Source: Oligoflexus sp. (lineage in GTDB: Bacteria; Bdellovibrionota_B; Oligoflexia; Oligoflexales; Oligoflexaceae). Taken from it: a stretch of DNA of 7,499 nt. The DNA lies in the NCBI GenBank assembly GCA_030151925.1, contig JASLCY010000010.1, forward strand, positions 1-7,499, given 5' to 3'. Both the position numbers and the translations under genes were made by a program. Positions 1 through 5,344 of this stretch are shown here, piece by piece; within the stretch, counting starts at the first letter, position 1; every line of letters starts with the position of its first letter. Below the pieces are notes generated by a model, which saw only the letters and a program-made list of their open reading frames with translations, had not been told where the DNA came from and did not search any database.

Positions 1-1449
1 TGTGAGCACATGCAGCTTCACGGCGATCAGAGGGCCGAGTGAAGGATCCAGGATACGGCCGAGTTTAGCCGTTCGCACCAGCTTATCGCCGAGGTAATTA
101 CGGGCGCTGCGTATCGCCGCGATCTGGAGGTCCTTGCCGAAGTCGTTCCGTAACTGTCTATCGCGAGCGACGACTTCGCGCTCGACGACGGCGGGATCCA
201 GCGGCGCTTCGGGCGCGAGGCGATTCATCCCCTCTATGAGCCGGCGCAGATCGCCGGCGACGACAAAGTCCGCGCCCTTGGATTTGAAGGCTTCCACGGG
301 TTCGGTCGCGCGTTTGCCGACCACGCGTTTCAGCAGGAGGCTCCAGTCCTTATGCGTTAGGTCCGGGTTCTGCTCCGAACCGGAGAGGGCGAACTCTTTT
401 TTGATGATGCTTTGATTGAGGATGAACCAACTGTGCTCGTAGCCGGTTCTCATAAGATAATCGAGCGTCCCGAGCGTATCGAAGCCGGGGAACAGAGGCG
501 GCGGCAATCTCTTCCCCGCACCGTCGAGCCAGATCGAGGACGGGCCGGGGAGGATGCGGATGCCATGCCGCGACCAGATCGGGTTCCAGTTTTGCAGGCC
601 CTCCACGTAATGCCACATGCGGTCGCGGTTGATGAGCCGCGCTCCGGCCCTTTCCGTGATTTCGATCATCCGGCCGTCGACGTAGTCCGGCACGCCCTGC
701 ACCATGAACGAGGGCGCCCGACCGAGCCTCGCGGGCCAATTCCGGCGAACGAGTTCATGGTTTCCGCCGATGCCGCCCGACGCGACGACAACCGCGCCGG
801 CCGTATATTCGAATTCATCTACAACAGTTCGATGAGTCGGTTGCCCTCGCTCCTGAGGGGCTTCTTGCAGGATATGGCCGCGGACGCCGGTTACGCGGCC
901 GGCCGTGACGATGAGCTCATCGACCCGATGCCGAAAGCCGAAAGTCAGGCGGCCTTTCGCCTCCGCTTCCCGCGCGAGTCGAACGAAAGGCGCGACGACG
1001 CCCGTCCCCGTTCCCCAGGTCACATGAAAACGAGGTACGGAATTACCGTGCCCGACTCCGCCGTAGCCGCCGCGCTCGGCCCAGCCGACGATAGGGAACC
1101 AGCTCATGCCGAGGCTCTTGAGCCAGGCTCGTTTCTCGCCCGCAGCGAATTGCACGTAAGCCTCGGCCCAGCGCCGCGGCCAATGATCTTCCTCTCGATC
1201 GAATCCCGCCGTGCCCAGCCAATCTTCGAGCGCGAGTTCATAGCTGTCCTTCACGCGCATCAAACGTTGCTCGGGACTATCGACGAAAAAGAGGCCGCCG
1301 AAAGACCAGTAGGCCTGCCCGCCGAGGTTGGCCGCGGATTCCTGATCCAGGACGATGACCGATTTAGACCGCGCGGCGATCTCCGAAGCGGCTGTCAGGC
1401 CTGAGAGACCCGCGCCCACTACGATGACGTCGGCTTGCAGTTTTTTCAT
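1..1449 (-). CDS. FAD-binding dehydrogenase (Rv0785-like, FAD_binding_2 family), 3' end outside window
   Basis: This is a flavoprotein of the fumarate reductase/ketosteroid-dehydrogenase-like superfamily, most like the 'FAD-binding dehydrogenase' group typified by M. tuberculosis Rv0785, whose substrate is unknown to me. Visible residues 1-483 are open to the window edge. The family is about 550-570 residues long, so roughly 70-80 C-terminal residues are missing. A Rossmann dinucleotide-binding motif (VVGAGLSGLTAA, G12/G14/G17) is followed by an acidic residue (D35) at the end of the second strand, the usual FAD ribose ligand. Family signature stretches are GGQAYWSFGGLFFVDSPEQR (43-62), GWAERGGYGGVGHGNSVPRF (122-141) and WGTGTG (145-150). 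A second FAD-contact segment, VVVASGGIGGN, lies at 220-230. There is no signal peptide, so it is probably cytoplasmic. The start ATG overlaps the stop of the upstream HemF-like gene in an ATGA, and no clear Shine-Dalgarno is present, which suggests translational coupling. HemY-type protoporphyrinogen oxidase was considered, but the motifs do not match. Confidence 0.9.
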   Translation of the reverse strand, partial: MKKLQADVIVVGAGLSGLTAASEIAARSKSVIVLDQESAANLGGQAYWSFGGLFFVDSPEQRLMRVKDSYELALEDWLGTAGFDREEDHWPRRWAEAYVQFAAGEKRAWLKSLGMSWFPIVGWAERGGYGGVGHGNSVPRFHVTWGTGTGVVAPFVRLAREAEAKGRLTFGFRHRVDELIVTAGRVTGVRGHILQEAPQERGQPTHRTVVDEFEYTAGAVVVASGGIGGNHELVRRNWPARLGRAPSFMVQGVPDYVDGRMIEITERAGARLINRDRMWHYVEGLQNWNPIWSRHGIRILPGPSSIWLDGAGKRLPPPLFPGFDTLGTLDYLMRTGYEHSWFILNQSIIKKEFALSGSEQNPDLTHKDWSLLLKRVVGKRATEPVEAFKSKGADFVVAGDLRRLIEGMNRLAPEAPLDPAVVEREVVARDRQLRNDFGKDLQIAAIRSARNYLGDKLVRTAKLGRILDPSLGPLIAVKLHVLT

Positions 1450-2480
1450 GACCGATGGTTCTCTTGCGTCGGAGGGATGACATCGCCGCGAGCCAGGAGG
1501 TCCTGAGCCGCGGGAAACTCACGATAGAAGTCGCGCGCGACCTTCGCGATCTCGCCTTTCACCTTATCGTCGATAGCGGTCGATTCGGGCAGGATCGCGA
1601 TGAGCCTGCGGAGCAGCTCGGCCTGCAAAGCCGGGAGCTTCGGCAGCCATTGCCTGAGCAGCTCCTTATCGATGGCGGACGGCAGGGAGCCGAGGATGCC
1701 GGTATCGTTCTCGTCGTGCACGAGCAGGCCCGAGGTGGTGCCGCGATCCAGCGTCAGCACCTGCAGGAAGTAGAGCGTATGGTAATCGAGCTGCTGTTTC
1801 CTGTGCTGCTCCTCGACAGCCTGGGCGGCCGTCAGCACGCTTTGCAGGATACGCGCATAACAGCCGATCACCTCTTCGCCGAAGCGTTTGGCGAAAGCGA
1901 GATCGGTTGCCTCATCGCCGCTCTTGTAGTCCTCGAGGTAAAAATGCGAGACCCCGCGATGGCGCTCGAGCGCGGGGATGTAAAAGTACCGTTCGCCCTG
2001 CTCTTTGCCTTGGAGATAAAGGCCGCCCGCGACGCGTTTCAGAGTTTCATCGAAGATCTCGGCATCGGTTTTGGATGTGACGCTCGGATTGAGATCGGCC
2101 ATGAGACGCCAATAACCGTCGCCGGATTTCATCTCGGTCCAGCTGATGTGCATATGCATCGAAGGGGCCAAGGGATTCAGGGGATGGATGATGGTCGAGA
2201 TAGCGGTCGCCGAATTCAGCTTCTTGGTCGGATCGGCTTCATACTGCACCTGGGAGACGTTCACCGAGGCGCGATTGAAGAGGGAGCCATCCTTGGCGGT
2301 ATAACGATTCCCACCCCCGTAGCGACCGCCGGCGCGGAGCCAGTCGATCGCTACGAAACGGGAACCCGAGGAAGACGGGGGAGTCAGGGCATCCAGCCGG
2401 CTCACGAAGAAGGCCTGCAGGTGCGTGACCAGCTCATAGGCCCTCTGCGCTGAAACCGACTGGGCTAGGACTAGACTCAT
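1446..2480 (-). CDS. hemF: Divergent HemF-type coproporphyrinogen III oxidase homologue
   Basis: HemF enzymes decarboxylate coproporphyrinogen III to protoporphyrinogen IX with O2 in the cytoplasm. Family features seen: W47 and a glycine-rich loop GGRYGGGNRY (51-60), then SLFNRASVNVSQV (66-78); S95 and HPLNPLAPSMH (99-109), matching E. coli S92, H96 and H106; ERYFYIP (163-169); RGVSHFYLEDY (175-185); and LDRGTTSGLL...ILGSLP (244-267). By alignment from memory, the other two metal ligands of E. coli HemF are changed: H145 corresponds to D144, and H175 to A170 (H174 lies nearby). The aromatic/glycine run before the DLTP motif is also lost. At 344 residues it exceeds the usual 300 or so because of a helical C-terminal tail from about residue 270. 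The ATG at 2480 is chosen over an upstream in-frame ATG at 2546, because GGAGG sits five bases before it and the longer form would overlap the peptidase gene. Family membership is clear, but standard activity is uncertain, so the symbol is at family level only. Confidence 0.85.
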   Translation of the reverse strand: MSLVLAQSVSAQRAYELVTHLQAFFVSRLDALTPPSSSGSRFVAIDWLRAGGRYGGGNRYTAKDGSLFNRASVNVSQVQYEADPTKKLNSATAISTIIHPLNPLAPSMHMHISWTEMKSGDGYWRLMADLNPSVTSKTDAEIFDETLKRVAGGLYLQGKEQGERYFYIPALERHRGVSHFYLEDYKSGDEATDLAFAKRFGEEVIGCYARILQSVLTAAQAVEEQHRKQQLDYHTLYFLQVLTLDRGTTSGLLVHDENDTGILGSLPSAIDKELLRQWLPKLPALQAELLRRLIAILPESTAIDDKVKGEIAKVARDFYREFPAAQDLLARGDVIPPTQENHRS

Positions 2481-2482
2481 GA

Positions 2483-2490
2483 CTCCCTCC
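2483..2490 (-). promoter_or_regulatory. Ribosome binding site deciding the hemF-like start
   Basis: On the minus strand, GGAGGGAG is followed by TC and the ATG at 2480, which leaves five bases between GGAGG and the start codon. This near-ideal Shine-Dalgarno fixes the start at 2480 rather than the longer in-frame ATG at 2546 inside the peptidase gene. It occupies most of the 25-base gap after the peptidase stop. Confidence 0.8.
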
Positions 2491-2505
2491 AAGGTCTTTC
2501 CAGGC

Positions 2506-4686
2506 TCAGTGATGAGCCGGAGTCTTCTGGCCGACGCCCATCTCATTGAGAAGACGGGTCGCGCCGGTGAACTTATCGAGCACCCACAGCATGTAACGCG
2601 AATCCAGGTGGATCGAGCGGGTATACGCTGGATCGAAGGCCCAGTCCGAGATTACGCCATCGATCGTACCATCAAACACGAGGCCTGTAAGCTCGCCTTT
2701 GGCGTTGAGGGTCGCCGAGCCCGAGTTGCCGCCGGTGATGTCGAGATCCGCAAGGAAATCCACGGGCACGCTATTGATGCTCGCGAGCTTATAGCTGCCG
2801 TAGTCCTTGTTCTTGATGAGCTCGAGCTCTTTCGCGGGAACGTTGAAAGGTTCCTTGCCGGTGTTCTTCGCCGCGATCTCCTCGACTTTGGTGAAGGCTC
2901 CGTATTCCTTGCCTTGGCGGTTCTTGTAGCCTTGCACCGTGCCGTAGGTGATGCGGAGGGTCGAGTTCGCGTCCGGATAAACGACTTTGCCTTCCTTCGT
3001 GCGTTGCGCGACGACGTCTTTCATGTACTGCGAACGGAGCTTCTGGAAGCGTCCGGCGCGATCCTTGTCGGCGTTCTCGAGTTTGATGCCTTCATCGTAA
3101 GTCGCGACGGCGAGCTTGATGAAAGGATCGCTCGAGGATTCGAAGGCCTTGCGGTCGGCGTCGATCAAAGCCAGGCGTTTGGCCTGATCGGCGAGGACGG
3201 TCTGCTGGTAGTAGGAAGCGAGGGTCGACTCGAGGGCTTTTTTGTCTTTGTTCGCGACCAGAGCGCGCAGCGCCTTGGGCAAGACCGCCTGCTGCTTCGC
3301 GTCGGCTTTCTGGACGTCGTCGATGCCGAGTTCCCAGAGGGCCTGATCGACTTTCGGATCGAAGCGGCGAGTCAACGACTCGAGCCCCTGGCGGAAGAAG
3401 ATCATATCGCGCTCCTGGTAGCCGCTCTCGCGCTCGGCGTCGGGCTTCGCCTTCTCGCGGGCGAGACGGTAGAGCTTCTGGGCCGCGCGGAGCAGATCCG
3501 AGTCCCCGGCCTTACGCAGGGTCATCGCATTCGTCTCGGCCGTCTGGTCTTCCTTGATAAGAGCGTTCAGAGCCTTGTAGTTCTTGACGGCGGCTTCGTT
3601 TTTGCTCGCCTTGAAAGCCGCGACCAGCTTCTCTTCTTCCGCTTTCTTCTCGGTCGAGAGGTGGATCGCCTTCGCGCCCTCCTGCTTGCCTTCGATATTC
3701 TTCGAGACGTTGTTCAGGCTCGCGAGAGTCGCCGCGTATTTGATGCCCGCCTCGGCGTCCTTCTTCTTGAAGTCCTCGATCGTCGCGATCTTGCGATCGT
3801 AGTAATCCTTGGTGCGGAGGTTGGAGACGGTGAAGGTGTAATCCACTTCGCTCGAGAGGCGATAACGGTTGGTGCGGCCCGGATAACCGGCGACCATCAC
3901 GAACGAACCGTCCTCGACGCCCTTATCGGCGACCTGGAGGTGGCCTTTGGGGACGAAGGGAACGTTGTCCTTGCTGTATTCCGCGGGGAAGCCCTTTTTA
4001 TCGACGTAAGCGCGGTAGAACGAGAAGTCGCCGGTATGGCGAGGCCACATCCAGTTATCGACGTCGCCACCGAATTTACCGATAGCGGAAGGCGGCGCCT
4101 GCACGAGGCGCACGTCCTTGATCTCGAGCTGCTTGGTCAGGCGGTAGCTGCTCTCGCCGAGGAAAGAGTCGATGCGGCAGCGATAGCCGGGGGCCTTCTC
4201 GCAGCCGGCGATCAAATCCTTGCGGCGTTTCTCGATCTCCTGGTAGCGCTTGAGGCCGTCGGTCTTCTCGAGTCCCTTGAGGAGGTCGGCGGTCACGTCC
4301 TTGATGCTCTCCGTCGCGTAGATGCGCGAGCCCGGAGCCGCGGGAAGCTCATCCGCGAGGGTCTTCGCGTAGAAGCCGTCGTCGATGAGGTTATGCTCTT
4401 TGGTCGAGTTGAACTGGATGGAACCGTAAGCGCAGTGATGGTTCGTCACGACCAGGCCTTGCTCCGAGACGAACGAGGCGCTGCAGCCGCCGAGGCTCAC
4501 GATCGCGTTCATGGGGAACGAGGTGAGATCGCTCAGGGCTTCGGGTTTGATCTCGAGGCCCTTGGCCTTCAGATCTTTTTGAATGAGGGGCATTTGTTCA
4601 GGTTGCCACATACCTTCGACCGCGTACGCGGATCCGAAAGAGAGGCAGCTCGCGAGCAGCGCGAGACTAAAATTCTTTTGGCGCAT
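2506..4686 (-). CDS. S46 family dipeptidyl-peptidase, DPP7-like, exported
   Basis: S46 serine peptidases remove dipeptides from the N-termini of oligopeptides, normally in the periplasm. The protein has 726 residues, the family's usual size. A Sec signal peptide (charged MRQKN, hydrophobic core, AYA cleavage before VEGMW) leaves the EGMW start typical of mature S46 enzymes. The trypsin-like triad is complete: H84 in TNHHC, D220 in NWMWPRHTGDFS (which also carries the conserved Asn-Trp that binds the substrate amino terminus) and S655 in GGNSGS. C68 and C85 are placed to form the trypsin-type disulfide. The middle (about 300-560) is the charged helical domain of the family. Eighteen residues after the serine is a glycine (G673, in VFDGT). 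The equivalent in P. gingivalis DPP11 is the Arg that reads acidic P1 residues, so a hydrophobic, DPP7-like preference is inferred. An in-frame ATG at 4695 would add three residues but lies one base from the Shine-Dalgarno, so 4686 is preferred. The hemF-like gene follows after 25 bases. Confidence 0.93.
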   Translation of the reverse strand: MRQKNFSLALLASCLSFGSAYAVEGMWQPEQMPLIQKDLKAKGLEIKPEALSDLTSFPMNAIVSLGGCSASFVSEQGLVVTNHHCAYGSIQFNSTKEHNLIDDGFYAKTLADELPAAPGSRIYATESIKDVTADLLKGLEKTDGLKRYQEIEKRRKDLIAGCEKAPGYRCRIDSFLGESSYRLTKQLEIKDVRLVQAPPSAIGKFGGDVDNWMWPRHTGDFSFYRAYVDKKGFPAEYSKDNVPFVPKGHLQVADKGVEDGSFVMVAGYPGRTNRYRLSSEVDYTFTVSNLRTKDYYDRKIATIEDFKKKDAEAGIKYAATLASLNNVSKNIEGKQEGAKAIHLSTEKKAEEEKLVAAFKASKNEAAVKNYKALNALIKEDQTAETNAMTLRKAGDSDLLRAAQKLYRLAREKAKPDAERESGYQERDMIFFRQGLESLTRRFDPKVDQALWELGIDDVQKADAKQQAVLPKALRALVANKDKKALESTLASYYQQTVLADQAKRLALIDADRKAFESSSDPFIKLAVATYDEGIKLENADKDRAGRFQKLRSQYMKDVVAQRTKEGKVVYPDANSTLRITYGTVQGYKNRQGKEYGAFTKVEEIAAKNTGKEPFNVPAKELELIKNKDYGSYKLASINSVPVDFLADLDITGGNSGSATLNAKGELTGLVFDGTIDGVISDWAFDPAYTRSIHLDSRYMLWVLDKFTGATRLLNEMGVGQKTPAHH

Positions 4687-4696
4687 ATTAAGCATT

Positions 4697-4703
4697 CCTC
4701 CTT
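4697..4703 (-). promoter_or_regulatory. Ribosome binding site of the S46 peptidase
   Basis: A perfect AAGGAGG on the minus strand. It ends one base before the ATG at 4695 and ten bases before the in-frame ATG at 4686. One base is too close for initiation, so the spacing favours 4686 and a protein starting MRQKNF. Confidence 0.75.
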
Positions 4704-4718
4704 AAACTCGTCGCATAA

Positions 4719-4747
4719 GCTAGCAGTCTAGAGCCTTTAGGCCTAGC
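4719..4747. repeat. Imperfect inverted repeat with three CTAG cores
   Basis: The arms are GCTAG (4719-4723) and CTAGC (4743-4747). A third CTAG lies within TCTAGA (4727-4732), and a self-complementary GCCTTTAGGC sits at 4733-4742. The element lies 16 bases upstream of the S46 Shine-Dalgarno, where a repressor site would be expected. There is no T-run on either side, so it is not a typical terminator. Binding by any regulator is unproven. Confidence 0.4.
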
Positions 4748-4786
4748 GCAAGTTGACTTTTGACAAGTATTTTAGAGTCGGGATGC

Positions 4787-5344
4787 TTATTTTTTCTGAA
4801 CACGACCGCGCTTTTTGCCGCAGGCCATAGCTTTTTCGGCCTGCTCGCAGAGCCGCGTTTTCGCCTCACCGGCAAAGCGAGCTTTATCATCCGGCTTAAT
4901 CGCGGAAAGATTGTAATCCTGAGGGAATTTCTTCGCCCAATCCGGTTTCTCCTCATCGTAAGGCCCGGTATCCATAGCGCCGCGCTTGCTGCTGTACTGC
5001 GGCACGCAAAGCGCTTTTTCGCAGAGATAAGCCTTCGGCACCTGGGCCGGCATGCCGATCGCAAAACCTTCCGCGCACTGCAGCTCCGTCGCCGTCTGCG
5101 TATAGACCATCACCTTCGCGAGCTCGCTTTTATGCGCATGGAAGCCCAGGTTTTGAAACGCATAGTAACGGCAGTCCTCGGCCTTCCGGCAATGATTCAC
5201 CTCGCGGCTGAGCGCATGGAACAGGCTCGTCCGCGATCGATTGAGGTCGATGCAGCCCGGATCGGTCTCGTAAGCCTTGGCGAAGTCAGGGCTGAGGCCC
5301 ATGAGCGTCAGTAAAATCCAAACGGCCTTCTTCCGTGGTCTCAT
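4787..5344 (-). CDS. Small exported cysteine-rich protein of unknown family
   Basis: A 185-residue protein I do not recognise. The N-terminus is a good Sec signal peptide: positively charged MRPRKK, a hydrophobic stretch AVWILLTLMGL, and probable cleavage after FAKA (residue 24). The mature part has eight cysteines (31, 52, 58, 90, 108, 113, 166, 175). The even number is compatible with four disulfides in the periplasm. There are two close pairs, C52-x5-C58 and C108-x4-C113, and a lysine/arginine-rich tail (GKKRGRVQKK). No transmembrane segment follows the signal, and no catalytic motif is visible. The start at 5344 is supported by GGAG five bases upstream and by the signal peptide; the next in-frame ATG (5302) would remove the signal. 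The first 59 bases overlap the end of the helicase gene, so the two are probably co-transcribed. Reality as a gene is supported by the signal peptide, ribosome site and strand; function is unknown. Confidence 0.75.
   Translation of the reverse strand: MRPRKKAVWILLTLMGLSPDFAKAYETDPGCIDLNRSRTSLFHALSREVNHCRKAEDCRYYAFQNLGFHAHKSELAKVMVYTQTATELQCAEGFAIGMPAQVPKAYLCEKALCVPQYSSKRGAMDTGPYDEEKPDWAKKFPQDYNLSAIKPDDKARFAGEAKTRLCEQAEKAMACGKKRGRVQKK

Larger units (their letters stand above)
4696..4786 (-). promoter_or_regulatory. Non-coding gap, probable promoter/operator region of the S46-hemF-like-FAD unit
   Basis: This 91-base stretch is the only real non-coding gap in the window and is visibly AT-richer than the flanking genes. 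On the minus strand TTGTCA (4761-4766) resembles a -35 box, but nothing at 16-18 bases resembles a good -10. TAGACT, a little downstream, is a weak -10 candidate without a well-spaced partner. Three CTAG tetranucleotides lie at 4720, 4728 and 4743. The outer two form an imperfect inverted repeat (GCTAG at 4719-4723 with CTAGC at 4743-4747) around GCCTTTAGGC (4733-4742). That could be an operator. No hairpin followed by a T-run is seen, so no intrinsic terminator is called for the upstream gene. The promoter role is inferred from position only. Confidence 0.4.

Noticed and set aside
412..1404. Plus-strand open frame of 330 codons, with a 129-codon minus-strand frame at 350-739
   Set aside because: Both lie in other frames of the FAD dehydrogenase gene, which reads continuously from 1449 to the window edge with family motifs throughout.
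1..1449. HemY-type protoporphyrinogen oxidase
   Set aside because: The position beside a hemF-like gene makes it tempting, but the motifs (GGQAYWSFGG, GHGNSVPRF, WGTGTG) belong to the Rv0785-like FAD-binding dehydrogenases.
1455..2453. Plus-strand open frame of 332 codons opposite the hemF-like gene
   Set aside because: Antisense shadow; the minus-strand frame carries the HemF family motifs.
2479..4731. Plus-strand open frame of 750 codons opposite the S46 peptidase
   Set aside because: It is the antisense shadow of a gene with full S46 motifs. Its product is a low-information Arg/Glu/Val/Leu-rich sequence without recognisable domains, as expected from GC-rich codon bias.
4733..4747. GCCTTTAGGC and neighbouring repeats as an intrinsic terminator of the helicase/small-protein unit
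   Set aside because: The stem is only four base pairs with a two-base loop, and no T-run follows on the minus strand.
4753..4765. Plus-strand TTGACT and TTGACA as tandem -35 boxes of an antisense promoter
   Set aside because: TTGACA is a perfect -35 match, but no -10-like hexamer lies 16-18 bases downstream of either copy, and the transcript would be antisense to the small gene.
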